A DNA stretch of 64,000 nucleotides from CAWFGW01 sp963815495 (GTDB taxonomy: Bacteria; Bacteroidota; Bacteroidia; Cytophagales; JAAEPT01). The position numbers were made by a program, and so were the translations under genes. The stretch is from assembly GCA_963815495.1 (NCBI GenBank), contig CAWFGW010000033.1:76690-140689 (forward strand). The letters are read 5' to 3'. Positions 1-8,714 of the stretch are shown here, piece by piece; within the stretch, counting starts at the first letter, position 1; each line of letters starts with the position of its first letter. Under the pieces are notes generated by a model. The model saw only the letters and a program-made list of their open reading frames with translations, did no database searches and was not told the origin of the DNA.

Positions 1-89
1 AAGCGCTTTCAAAGAGGTTGGGTTTTAACCATGATCTCTGTATCAGGTACCTGTTGTCATTATTCATTCACTATTAAACAATTAAAAAT

Positions 90-1697
90 ATGGCAGGAGG
101 TAAAGAAACACCTAGACAAAAACTAATAAACTTGATGTATTTAGTGCTATTAGCATTATTAGCACTACAAGTAAGTTCGGTAATAATAGAAAAATTTCAG
201 CAATTGAATAGTAGTTTAGAAGATGCTATTACTGATTCTGAGATTCGAAACAGTGACATATTAAAACAAATAAAACAACGGGTTAAAAACGGGAAATTCG
301 CTAAAGAGGACGTGAAAGTGCAAGAGTCAGCTGAACAACTTAGAAAAGAAACTTTAGCCTTGTTATCATTTTTAAAAATTCATAAAGAGAATTTGATTGA
401 ATTATCCGGTGGTCGTGATGAAAATGGGAACCTATTAGGTGCTAAGGAAGAAGAGGCTGTTTCTAATTACATGCTGGGAATAGGAGATTCTAAAGCTGGA
501 AAAGGCTATGAGCTGCAAACCCGCTTGAATACTTATGCTAGTCTGTTAAATAGAATTTCAAAAAAACACCAGCTTGATATCACGTATAATCCACTGGCTG
601 AGGATGGTAAAGATGATCCAATTTTCAAAAATAACCCCGAGCAAAGGAAAAAGGATTTTGCAGAACTTAACTTTGAAGGCACACCTTTAGTGGCAGCTTT
701 GGCAATGATGTCGGAACGGGGTAATAAGCTAATGACAATTGAGTCAGAGGTATTAGCAAAACTCGCGGTAAAGGTGGGTGCAATTAATATTCCCGTTGAT
801 AAAGTACGACCAGTTGTTTTAGCTGGCTCAAATAAAATTTTAGCCGGAACAGACTTCCAAGCTGATTTATTTATGGCAGCCTATTCATCTAATTTTAAAC
901 CAGAAATGACTTTTGAAGGAAAGGCACTTGAGGTAAGTCAAGAGGGTATAGGTAAAATAAACTTCAAAGCTTCTGGAGGAAATTATAACGAGGATGGGAT
1001 GATTAAGAAAACGTGGAAGGGAACCATTAAATATCCAAAATCAGGAGGTGGAGATACAATATATAATGTCGAGTATGAATATTATGTCTTAAAGCCTGTG
1101 ATTGAAGACGTTTCTAGTCTTTCCACTACATTATACAAAGACTGTGGGAATGAGATAAGTTTTAAGGTTGCTGGGCTAGGTGTAGACTTTAACCCCAAAT
1201 TTCAGGTTTCTGGCGCAAAATTACGACAAACCACTACAAGAGGGAAAGTAGTAATCATTCCCAACAATCCTATTACAAAGGTGAAAATTTACAATAACGA
1301 TACCTATTTAGGATTGAAACAGTATAAAGTAAAATTAATTCCTAAGCCAGACTTAGTGGTAAAATGTGGCGGACGAACAATTGACCCCATAAAAGGTGTA
1401 GCTATTGCTAGATTAAGAAATGTAGAGGTTATCCCTATCCCCGATGTTGGTTTTAGAGCATCCAACCCTGCAGATGCCAGTTATCGCACGGTTCAGTTTA
1501 AAGCTGAATTAATCCGAAATGGTAGATCAAGGCAAACGCTAGTGATTAATGGGCAACAGGGTAGCTTAAGAGATTTAAACACCCAATCAAACGACAGGAT
1601 AATTATTAGTGAGATAAAAGTAAAAAGGAAAAATTTCGAAAATCAAATCTTACCAGTTGATATTGGCGAGTCTGTATTCATTATTCCTATATTATAA
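90..1697 (+). CDS. gldM: T9SS/gliding motility inner-membrane protein GldM
   Basis: GldM (PorM) pairs with GldL in the inner membrane. Together they form the proton-driven motor that powers type IX secretion and gliding; the long periplasmic part reaches toward GldK/GldN. The N-terminus MAGGKETPRQKLINLMYLV is the family signature, with one membrane helix at about residues 14-32 followed by a periplasmic part of about 500 residues. At 535 residues it is near the usual 510-530. After the helix the sequence reads QVSSVIIEKF, where F. johnsoniae-type GldM has NMSKEVL; this is the form I recall from more distant Bacteroidota. No gldN follows: a terminator-like hairpin and an unrelated kinase come next. 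The 89 bases before the start contain no recognisable gldL end. Family assignment is firm; whether this is the main or a second copy is open. Confidence 0.86.
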   Translation: MAGGKETPRQKLINLMYLVLLALLALQVSSVIIEKFQQLNSSLEDAITDSEIRNSDILKQIKQRVKNGKFAKEDVKVQESAEQLRKETLALLSFLKIHKENLIELSGGRDENGNLLGAKEEEAVSNYMLGIGDSKAGKGYELQTRLNTYASLLNRISKKHQLDITYNPLAEDGKDDPIFKNNPEQRKKDFAELNFEGTPLVAALAMMSERGNKLMTIESEVLAKLAVKVGAINIPVDKVRPVVLAGSNKILAGTDFQADLFMAAYSSNFKPEMTFEGKALEVSQEGIGKINFKASGGNYNEDGMIKKTWKGTIKYPKSGGGDTIYNVEYEYYVLKPVIEDVSSLSTTLYKDCGNEISFKVAGLGVDFNPKFQVSGAKLRQTTTRGKVVIIPNNPITKVKIYNNDTYLGLKQYKVKLIPKPDLVVKCGGRTIDPIKGVAIARLRNVEVIPIPDVGFRASNPADASYRTVQFKAELIRNGRSRQTLVINGQQGSLRDLNTQSNDRIIISEIKVKRKNFENQILPVDIGESVFIIPIL

Positions 1698-1713
1698 TTT
1701 TTTACTACAATTT

Positions 1714-1747
1714 TAGGCTTCATTCCTTATTGAAGGAATGAAGCCTA
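1714..1747 (+). terminator. Hairpin terminator after gldM
   Basis: A perfect 15-bp inverted repeat (arms 1714-1728 and 1733-1747) with a 4-base loop ATTG begins 16 bases after the gldM stop. The downstream T-tract is weak (TTGTTTGTTG), while A-rich sequence lies upstream, so it may act in either direction. It separates gldM from the kinase gene. Confidence 0.65.
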
Positions 1748-1817
1748 TTGTTTGTTGTAAGTATTATTGGTATTATAACAGAGTTTATTTTATAACAAAT
1801 TGATACTATTCATATAG

Positions 1818-3653
1818 ATGCTTGCTTTTTGTTGGGAATATTTATCGTCTATCGGAACTGAATTTATTGACAATTCATTCGTCAAGCGGAAAGTCCGTAT
1901 GGCAAATCAAATTGCTTTTTTAGTCTTTTTCCCCACGGCATATATGACCTTTATATATGGATATAAAGTTGGGTGGGAACATGCTTTCATGACTTTTCTG
2001 ATGGCTTCGACCATGGGAATGATGATAATACTTAACAAAGTAGGCGCTTTTCGCTTTTCTAGAGTTTTGGGAGTTTTGACTAGTATGTTAGTGGTTACCT
2101 ACTATTGTTTAGTGGGAGGTCGTTTGGGAGGGTCACAACTTTTATTAATTATAATCCCAGTAGTCACCTTTGGGTTATTTGATTACCGAACTGAGAAAAT
2201 GCTTATTTTTATCATATTAGCAGTACAAATTTTTTTAGTAGCTTTTTTAGAATTGTATGGATATGATTCGGTGCCCGCTTATCACTTTGAAAAAAAAGAG
2301 ATTAATATTATTTATGCTAGTCATGTAGTATTTTCAACGCTTTTTTGTTTAATATTTTTATTTGTTTTAGCGATTGATAATGCGAATGCCGAAGAATCAT
2401 TGAGTCAAAAAAATGAACAGTTGACAAGTTTAGCTGAAACACTCTCGAAAGCAAAAGAAGAATTATGGGATAATCAAACGCGCTTAAAAATCGCGAAGGA
2501 GAAAGCAGAAAAAGCGTTAAGCGTAAAGTCGCAATTTTTATCGAACATGAGTCACGAGATGCGAACGCCTTTAAACTCTATCATCGGATTTACTCAAGTT
2601 TTAGAAGGAACAAAGTTAGATAATCAACAAACAGAATATGTTCGTTATGTGTTAAAAGCATCTGAAAACATGCTTCACTTGGTTAATGATGTGTTGGATT
2701 TTTCCAAGTTTGATTCAGAGGTGTATACCTTAAATAAAAAATCAGTAGACATTTATGAGTTGGTGAAGGAAGTTTGGGGAATACTTCATTTTTCTGCTGA
2801 AAGTAAAGGAATTTATTGTTCCTTTCAAGTTGATCCTGCAATAGAGACAAAGGTTGTAACAGATCCTTTAAGATTGAAACAAGTGCTTCTTAATTTGGTT
2901 TCAAATGCAATTAAGTTTACTGCAGAAGGTGCTGTCACTATTAATTTAAAATTAGTCACAAAGGATATTGCTTCTCAACGAATTCAAATTATCATTGAAG
3001 ATACTGGAATAGGCATTGATGAAAAAAATCATCAAGTGATATTTGAAAGCTTTAAGCAAGTACAATCAGATCATGGTCGAGAATATGGAGGAACTGGCTT
3101 AGGCTTGGCCATCGTAAAAAGATTAATATCAGCACTAGATGCTACCATGCAAATGACCAGTGAGCTTGGTAAAGGCACTAAGTTTATTATTGATTTATCT
3201 TTGGACTACAATAAAGAAAAAGCTTTGTCTCCTTCTTTTAATGGGAAATTAAATCCAGGAATTAAAAACAAAAAGATATTAGTTGTTGAGGATAATGAGA
3301 TGAATCAATTATTAATCAATAAAATGCTTTCTCAATATGAAGCAAAAGTAATTATCGCTTCGAATGGTCTTGATGCTTTGGAAATATTGAAGAAGGAAAA
3401 AGTAGATTTACTACTCCTTGATTTGCAAATGCCCGGTATTTCTGGATTAGAAGTACATAATAAATTAATTAATGAAGTTGAGTACCAATTAAATGCTAAA
3501 ACTCCAGTGGTTGTAGTTTCTGCAGATGTGTTTGGTGAAACTCGTAAAAAAGCATTTGATCAAGGGGTAAGTGCTTTTGTTGCTAAACCTATTCAGCGTG
3601 AAGAACTTAATTTAGCCATTCAGGCCGCATTAATTAAAGTAAAAATACTTTAA
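1818..3653 (+). CDS. Hybrid sensor histidine kinase with receiver domain
   Basis: A membrane-bound two-component sensor with a fused receiver. Residues 1-190 hold about six hydrophobic segments (a membrane sensor domain without a recognised name). A coiled coil follows at about 195-235. The HisKA box SNMSHEMRTPLNSIIGF has phospho-acceptor His246. The HATPase domain has an N-box (LVSNAIKF) and G-boxes (DTGIGI, GGTGLGLAI). A C-terminal receiver at about 490-605 has Asp535 in LLLLDLQMPG and a conserved Lys in FVAKPI. There is no PAS domain and no DNA-binding domain, so output must pass through another protein. No dedicated response regulator is adjacent, and its signal is unknown. The ATG at 1818 gives the complete first membrane region; a later ATG (residue 28) is possible. 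Confidence 0.85.
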   Translation: MLAFCWEYLSSIGTEFIDNSFVKRKVRMANQIAFLVFFPTAYMTFIYGYKVGWEHAFMTFLMASTMGMMIILNKVGAFRFSRVLGVLTSMLVVTYYCLVGGRLGGSQLLLIIIPVVTFGLFDYRTEKMLIFIILAVQIFLVAFLELYGYDSVPAYHFEKKEINIIYASHVVFSTLFCLIFLFVLAIDNANAEESLSQKNEQLTSLAETLSKAKEELWDNQTRLKIAKEKAEKALSVKSQFLSNMSHEMRTPLNSIIGFTQVLEGTKLDNQQTEYVRYVLKASENMLHLVNDVLDFSKFDSEVYTLNKKSVDIYELVKEVWGILHFSAESKGIYCSFQVDPAIETKVVTDPLRLKQVLLNLVSNAIKFTAEGAVTINLKLVTKDIASQRIQIIIEDTGIGIDEKNHQVIFESFKQVQSDHGREYGGTGLGLAIVKRLISALDATMQMTSELGKGTKFIIDLSLDYNKEKALSPSFNGKLNPGIKNKKILVVEDNEMNQLLINKMLSQYEAKVIIASNGLDALEILKKEKVDLLLLDLQMPGISGLEVHNKLINEVEYQLNAKTPVVVVSADVFGETRKKAFDQGVSAFVAKPIQREELNLAIQAALIKVKIL

Positions 3654-3655
3654 AT

Positions 3656-3687
3656 AAAAAAGAGGCTAAAATAAAAGCCTCTTTTTT
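3656..3687. terminator. Bidirectional hairpin terminator between kinase and ppa
   Basis: A 12-bp inverted repeat (AAAAAAGAGGCT at 3656-3667 and its complement at 3676-3687) with an 8-base loop lies between two convergent genes. It has A-runs on the left and T-runs on the right, so it can end transcription from both sides. Confidence 0.85.
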
Positions 3688-3702
3688 AGATATAAACATT
3701 AA

Positions 3703-4323
3703 TTATTCTTCTTCCAATAAGGTTTTATAATCTTTTTGGCTTCTTCGGATGACTTCTAAAGCTTCTTCTTTGCCATAGGTATGAGTAATTTCTACTTTAC
3801 TGTTTACAAAACCAGGCATGTCTTTATAGGTTAAGAAATAATGCTCTAGTCTCAGCAAGATTGAGTCGGGACAATCTTTAATGTCTTTCCATGTTTGGTA
3901 AAATTCATCGCCTTTAAGCACGGCAATAATTTTGTCATCTGCCTCACCACCATCAATCATTCTAAAACCACCAATAGGCACCGCAGGCATAAGAATGTTA
4001 CCATAATCTATAGATCGTTCTGTTAACACACAGATATCCAATGGATCGCCATCACCATAAATGTCAGTTTTGCCTGTTTTTTCCATACAGTAATCTGCAA
4101 CTTCTTTACCACAATAGGTTTGTGGTACAAAACCATAAGGAGCAGGAATAATGTTTGAGAATTTTTGAGGTCTGTCTACAATCAAAAAACCACTTTCTTT
4201 GTCCACTTCATACTTCACAGTATCTGTCGGCACAATTTCGATAAATGCAGTCACCACTTCAGGTGCATTGTCCCCAATGCTTACTCCATGCCAAGGGTGA
4301 GCTTGGTACTTGTTTTTCTCCAC
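3703..4323 (-). CDS. ppa: Soluble inorganic pyrophosphatase (family I)
   Basis: Hydrolyses cytoplasmic pyrophosphate to phosphate, pulling biosynthetic reactions forward. The family I signature DGDPLDI is at residues 91-97, with the Mg-binding aspartates. Residues KYEVDKESGFLIVDR and PYGFVPQTYCG fit the conserved substrate-binding strands. At 206 residues it is slightly longer than the E. coli enzyme (about 176), a form seen in Bacteroidota. It is transcribed divergently from the membrane pyrophosphatase hppA across a 143-base gap, so two enzymes using the same substrate share a control region. The start is the first ATG, followed by a normal N-terminus. Confidence 0.93.
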   Translation of the reverse strand: MEKNKYQAHPWHGVSIGDNAPEVVTAFIEIVPTDTVKYEVDKESGFLIVDRPQKFSNIIPAPYGFVPQTYCGKEVADYCMEKTGKTDIYGDGDPLDICVLTERSIDYGNILMPAVPIGGFRMIDGGEADDKIIAVLKGDEFYQTWKDIKDCPDSILLRLEHYFLTYKDMPGFVNSKVEITHTYGKEEALEVIRRSQKDYKTLLEEE

Positions 4324-4415
4324 TAATTCGTTCTTTTTTATTAATAATTAAGTAGTTACCTGATAATTAAATTGTTAAAAGGTGTTACTGTTTTTCCTAA
4401 TTTTCGCTAAAGTAA

Positions 4416-4423
4416 TATATTTG
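4416..4423 (+). promoter_or_regulatory. Candidate -7 box of the hppA promoter
   Basis: TATATTTG matches the Bacteroidota -7 consensus TAnnTTTG and lies 43 bases before the hppA ATG, giving a leader of about 36 bases. Twenty bases upstream is TTTT within a T-run rather than TTTG, so the -33 element is imperfect. Confidence 0.45.
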
Positions 4424-4466
4424 TTGCCTATTTCTTATTAGAAACCAGACTATTTAAACCAAAACA

Positions 4467-6953
4467 ATGGAATCAATCACTATTTATTTGCCGATTATAT
4501 TAGCACTAGTCGGTTTAGTCTACATGTTAATTAAAAAAACATGGGTCATAAAACAAGATGCAGGAGACGGTAAAATGAAAGAAATTTCAGATTATATTTA
4601 TGAAGGTGCACTTGCGTTTTTAAAAGCCGAATATCGTTTATTAGCCTACTTTGTTGTCGGTGCAAGTATTGTATTAGCAATTATTTCTTTTTTAGTTCCC
4701 ACTACTCATATTTTAATTGTGGTTGCTTTTATAGTTGGAGCTGTGTTTTCTGCCTTAGCAGGAAATATGGGGATGAAAATTGCAACTAAAACGAATGTGA
4801 GAACGACTCAAGCTGCTCGAACTAGCTTACCTAATGCTTTAAAAATCTCTTTTGGTGGAGGAACTGTTATGGGGCTTGGTGTGGCTGGACTAGCAGTTTT
4901 AGGTTTGACGACTTTCTTTATCATTTTCTTCCAATTATTTATGGGAGGCGAGTGGACTGGCACGGAGGATATGACTATCGTTTTGGAAACCCTTGCTGGG
5001 TTTTCATTAGGGGCAGAGTCCATAGCATTATTTGCACGTGTGGGTGGGGGTATTTATACGAAGGCCGCTGATGTAGGAGCTGACTTAGTAGGTAAAGTTG
5101 AAGCAGGCATCCCAGAAGATGATCCACGTAATCCTGCAACAATAGCTGATAACGTAGGTGATAATGTAGGTGATGTTGCAGGTATGGGAGCTGACCTTTT
5201 TGGGTCTTACGTAGCCACTGTATTAGCAGCCATGGTATTAGGTAATTATGTAATTAAAGATATGGGGGGTAATTTGGCAGACGCCTTTGGAGGCATTGGT
5301 CCAATTTTATTACCTATGACTATTGCGGGGGTGGGTATCATCATTTCCATCATTGGTACTTTTTTAGTGAAAATTTCTTCCAATGAAGCAAAAGAAGCAG
5401 AAGTACAAAAAGCCTTAAACATAGGTAACTGGGTTTCTATTGGATTAGTGGCTATTTCTTGTTTTGTATTAGTAAAATGGATGTTACCAGAGACCATGCA
5501 AATGAGCTTCTTTGGAGAAGGGTTAGTCGACATCTCTTCGATGCGTGTTTTTTATGCTACATTGGTAGGGTTAGTGGTAGGAGCTGCTATTTCTTCTTTT
5601 ACAGAATATTACACTGGTTTAGGTTCTGCTCCAGTAATAAAAATTGTACAACAATCGAGCACTGGTGCGGGAACTAACATTATTGCTGGTTTAGCAACGG
5701 GTATGATTTCCACCTTCTCTTCCATATTGTTATTTGCTGCTGCGATTTGGACTTCTTATGCATTTGCTGGTTTCTATGGTGTAGCCCTTGCGGCTTCTGC
5801 TATGATGGCAACAACAGCTATGCAGTTGGCAATAGATGCCTTTGGTCCAATTGCTGATAATGCGGGTGGTATTGCAGAAATGAGCGAATTGCCTCCAGAG
5901 GTTCGTGAACGAACAGATATCTTGGACTCAGTAGGTAATACGACAGCAGCAACGGGAAAAGGATTTGCCATTGCTTCAGCGGCTTTAACTTCTTTAGCGC
6001 TATTTGCTGCTTATGTAACCTTTACTGGTATTGATGGAATCAATATTTTCAAAGCTCCTGTATTAGCGATGTTATTTGTTGGAGGAATGGTTCCGGTAGT
6101 TTTTTCTGCTTTAGCAATGAATTCGGTCGGAAAAGCTGCCATGGAAATGGTATATGAAGTAAGACGACAGTTCAAAGAGATTCCGGGTATTATGGAAGGA
6201 ACTAGTAAACCTGACTATGGCAAATGCGTGGCTATCTCCACTAAAGCTTCTTTAAAAGAAATGTTAGTACCTGGGTTGTTAACTATAGGTTTTCCAATTT
6301 TGGTAGTATTAATAGGTAAACTAGTGTACTGCTCCAATAATCTATTGGTAGCGGAGATGTTAGGTGGTTATATGGCAGGTGTAACAGTGAGTGGTGTGCT
6401 TTGGGCAATCTTTCAGAATAATGCTGGTGGTGCTTGGGACAACGCAAAAAAATCGTTTGAAGCTGGAGTAATGATAAATGGGGAAATGACTTACAAGGGC
6501 TCTGACGCTCACAAAGCAGCAGTGACTGGTGACACGGTTGGAGATCCTTTTAAAGACACATCAGGGCCATCAATGAATATTTTGATCAAGCTTACTTGCC
6601 TTGTAGGTTTGGTTATCGCACCGATATTAGGAAACCATGGAGCCAAAGGTAGCGATTGTTTAGATTATGCACATAATGTGGGATATGCAGCCGCATCAAA
6701 ATGTACTCGTAGTGATGGAGGAATAATGTATAGTTGTTGTGGGGCAAAAATTGAGAAAGCAGTTTGTTCAGTTGATTCTAAAAAACCTTGTTGTAAAGGA
6801 AAAAAGACTTGCGCTTCAGATTGTCAGAAAGCTTGTTGTAAGACTGCCTGTACTAAAGGAGAGAATGTATGTGAAAGTCACAAGAAAAAGTGTTGTGCAA
6901 AATCGGATGGTTCATCGGTATATGAAAGCGATAGTTTAGAAACTATTCAATAG
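4467..6953 (+). CDS. hppA: Membrane-bound K+-dependent ion-pumping pyrophosphatase
   Basis: Couples pyrophosphate hydrolysis to export of Na+ and/or H+ through a 16-helix membrane domain. The core motifs are present: DVGADLVGKVEAG from residue 202, the paired NVGDNVGDVAGMGAD, and DNAGGIAEM. The diagnostic GNTTAATGKG (490-499) has Ala after GNTT, where K+-independent enzymes have Lys. This predicts a K+-dependent type, which in Bacteroidota usually pumps Na+ with or without H+. The last membrane helix ends near residue 722. After it comes an extra tail (728-828) with 15 cysteines, many as CC or CxxxC pairs, and many lysines; the family normally ends near the last helix. By known topology the C-terminus is periplasmic. 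A terminator follows. Confidence 0.93.
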   Translation: MESITIYLPIILALVGLVYMLIKKTWVIKQDAGDGKMKEISDYIYEGALAFLKAEYRLLAYFVVGASIVLAIISFLVPTTHILIVVAFIVGAVFSALAGNMGMKIATKTNVRTTQAARTSLPNALKISFGGGTVMGLGVAGLAVLGLTTFFIIFFQLFMGGEWTGTEDMTIVLETLAGFSLGAESIALFARVGGGIYTKAADVGADLVGKVEAGIPEDDPRNPATIADNVGDNVGDVAGMGADLFGSYVATVLAAMVLGNYVIKDMGGNLADAFGGIGPILLPMTIAGVGIIISIIGTFLVKISSNEAKEAEVQKALNIGNWVSIGLVAISCFVLVKWMLPETMQMSFFGEGLVDISSMRVFYATLVGLVVGAAISSFTEYYTGLGSAPVIKIVQQSSTGAGTNIIAGLATGMISTFSSILLFAAAIWTSYAFAGFYGVALAASAMMATTAMQLAIDAFGPIADNAGGIAEMSELPPEVRERTDILDSVGNTTAATGKGFAIASAALTSLALFAAYVTFTGIDGINIFKAPVLAMLFVGGMVPVVFSALAMNSVGKAAMEMVYEVRRQFKEIPGIMEGTSKPDYGKCVAISTKASLKEMLVPGLLTIGFPILVVLIGKLVYCSNNLLVAEMLGGYMAGVTVSGVLWAIFQNNAGGAWDNAKKSFEAGVMINGEMTYKGSDAHKAAVTGDTVGDPFKDTSGPSMNILIKLTCLVGLVIAPILGNHGAKGSDCLDYAHNVGYAAASKCTRSDGGIMYSCCGAKIEKAVCSVDSKKPCCKGKKTCASDCQKACCKTACTKGENVCESHKKKCCAKSDGSSVYESDSLETIQ

Positions 6954-6977
6954 TTTTCTAATTCTATAAATTACACT

Positions 6978-7008
6978 AAAAGACTTCGTGGTAAGCGAAG
7001 TCTTTTTT
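6978..7008 (+). terminator. Rho-independent terminator after hppA
   Basis: An 11-bp stem (AAAAGACTTCG at 6978-6988 and its complement at 6996-7006) with a 7-base loop ends in a T-run to 7008. It lies 24 bases after the hppA stop. Confidence 0.85.
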
Positions 7009-7032
7009 ATTTTACTCGGAAAAAGATAATCC

Positions 7033-7509
7033 ATGTCACTAAAAGATCTAAAACTAGATAACATCGATCGCCAGATATTAGAGAAATTGCAATTGAATGC
7101 AAAAATCACTAACTCTAAGTTAGCGGAGGAGATTGGTCTGTCACCAGCACCTACACTTGAACGGGTAAAAAAGTTGGAAAACGCAGGCCTCATTAAAAGT
7201 TATCATGCCGAGCTGGACAAAGAGCAACTTGGTTTAGGCGTAGGTGTTTTTATACAGGCAAGTTTAACAGGTTCTCGGAAAGCTATGCTGGAATCTTTTC
7301 ATAAGAAAATCCAACAAATACCTGAAATTGTAGAGTGTTATCACATCACTGGATCATCTGATTTTTTAATGAAGGTTTTAACCAAAGATATTCAATCATA
7401 TAATGAATTTATTCAAGAAAAAATGATTGAGATTGATGAATTGGGGAATATTCAATCGATGGTTATTCTATCAACCATAAAAAACGCAAAAACCTTACCT
7501 ATTAAATAG
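7033..7509 (+). CDS. Lrp/AsnC family transcriptional regulator
   Basis: A DNA-binding regulator of the feast/famine family, which usually binds an amino acid through its C-terminal domain. An AsnC-type winged helix-turn-helix spans about residues 8-60 (DNIDRQILEKLQ, then TNSKLAEEIGLSPAPTLERVKKLE). It is followed by the alpha-beta RAM domain at about 75-150, including YHITGSSDFLMKV. The 158-residue length is normal. The gene stands alone between the hppA terminator and a convergent gene, so its targets cannot be read from context. Conserved SPAPTLERVKKLEN wording is typical of the Bacteroidota subgroup. Confidence 0.9.
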   Translation: MSLKDLKLDNIDRQILEKLQLNAKITNSKLAEEIGLSPAPTLERVKKLENAGLIKSYHAELDKEQLGLGVGVFIQASLTGSRKAMLESFHKKIQQIPEIVECYHITGSSDFLMKVLTKDIQSYNEFIQEKMIEIDELGNIQSMVILSTIKNAKTLPIK

Positions 7510-7623
7510 GTTGTCATATTAAGTTTTTACAAGTGATGATGTGAAATTTCCGAAGAATCATCCTGTCGCATTTCCAAAATTTTAACTTTTGGTTAGGGTG
7601 GTACCTAAGGTCAGAATCATTGA

Positions 7624-7926
7624 TTAAACTTTGTAATCAACGGCTGCGGATTTTTCAACCACTTTTTTAAAAAAATCCACGACTTTAAGATGTTCAGGGT
7701 GATTAGCATACGTTTTTAAATCCTCCAATGAGTCGAAGCTAGAGTAAAGAGCAATGTCAAAAGCACGGTCAGAAGCAATTACGTTTAGACCAACTTCTAA
7801 TCCTTTAACCACTTCGATGTGTGAAGGTAAAGCCTCAAGCATTGTTTTCATTTTTGAGAGAATAGCATCTTTTTTTAACCCCTCTGCTTCCTCTTTTACA
7901 ATCCAAAATACTATGTGCTTAATCAT
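7624..7926 (-). CDS. Dabb (stress-responsive alpha-beta barrel) family protein
   Basis: A 100-residue single-domain Dabb protein of the ferredoxin-like dimeric alpha-beta barrel fold. It starts MIKHIVFWIV, the standard first strand, and includes the conserved FDIALYSSFDSLEDLKTYANHPEH block. The family has no single reaction; members are described as stress-induced or as small cyclases or monooxygenases. It sits 2 bases after the tonB stop, so it is probably the last gene of the minus-strand run that begins upstream of sprA. Its function here is unknown. Confidence 0.85.
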   Translation of the reverse strand: MIKHIVFWIVKEEAEGLKKDAILSKMKTMLEALPSHIEVVKGLEVGLNVIASDRAFDIALYSSFDSLEDLKTYANHPEHLKVVDFFKKVVEKSAAVDYKV

Positions 7927-7928
7927 AC

Positions 7929-8714
7929 TTATTTAATTCTCATGGGGATAGTGTAATACATCTTAACTGGGGCACCATTGTAGTCTCTTCCAGGCGACCA
8001 CTTTGGTGATTTTCCCAATACACGTATGGATTCTTGGTCGATACCTTCTGAGACACCTCTCACCACATTAACATTACTAATTGCACCATTTTTATCTACT
8101 ACAAACTTAAGGTATACCGTACCTTTATTTTCTTCAGCAATATCGCGAGACGACATTTTAAAATTCTCTTGAATGAATTTAGCAAAAGCTTCTTGTCCAC
8201 CTGGAAATTCAGGGTATTTAGCTACTTCATCTGGGTTTAGAATTCGCTCGACTACCTCCTCTTTAGGCTCAAAGTCGGGGATGTCATAGATTACTTCTTC
8301 AGGCTCTTCCTCTTCAGGATCTAATTCTACTTTTATTTCTTCTTTTGGCTCTTCCTTAACTTCTTTAATCACAGGGGCAATTATTACCTTTGGAGGGGGA
8401 GGAGGAGGGATGTCCGTAATAGGAATATCTAAAATTTCTTCTTCTTCAAAGGTCATTTGCACCGGTTCTTCAATTTGGGCAATTTCTCTTGAAAAAGCCT
8501 CTATAGTTAAAAGGGAGATGATAAGTGAAAGTAATAATCCAGCACCAAATAAAAGCGCTTTATTTTTATTTAAATCTGCTGCAGCTACTTTTTTGGTAGT
8601 TCCTAAATTAGAAGGTGTTTCAATATTGGATGGTTTAAATAGCAATGCCATTCCGAAACCGATAACGGTCGCAAAAAAGAGAAATACACCTGAAGCAATT
8701 AAAAGGTAAAACAT
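7929..8714 (-). CDS. tonB: Energy transducer TonB
   Basis: Transmits the inner-membrane proton gradient to outer-membrane TonB-dependent receptors. The N-terminal region has two hydrophobic segments (about residues 1-27 and 53-73), one more than classical TonB. A proline/glutamate-rich periplasmic linker at about 90-160 includes IPPPPPPK and many EEP/KEE stretches. The C-terminal TonB domain (about 175-261) reads YPEFPGGQEAFAKFIQENF, then GTVYLKFVVDKNGAISNV and ends YYTIPMRIK, as in Bacteroidota TonB. It abuts the VanZ-like gene with no gap. ExbB/ExbD are not in the window. A possible client is the receptor at 58.1-60.5 kb. Confidence 0.9.
   Translation of the reverse strand: MFYLLIASGVFLFFATVIGFGMALLFKPSNIETPSNLGTTKKVAAADLNKNKALLFGAGLLLSLIISLLTIEAFSREIAQIEEPVQMTFEEEEILDIPITDIPPPPPPKVIIAPVIKEVKEEPKEEIKVELDPEEEEPEEVIYDIPDFEPKEEVVERILNPDEVAKYPEFPGGQEAFAKFIQENFKMSSRDIAEENKGTVYLKFVVDKNGAISNVNVVRGVSEGIDQESIRVLGKSPKWSPGRDYNGAPVKMYYTIPMRIK

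Noticed and set aside
1..89. End of gldL before gldM
   Set aside because: Three frames were read; none gives a recognisable GldL C-terminus, and the short tails that end in stops at 26-28 and about 78-80 match nothing I know.
7510..7623. Short inverted repeat CCAAAA/TTTTGG between the Lrp and Dabb genes
   Set aside because: The stem is 6 bp and AT-rich, with no strong T-run; it may be chance.
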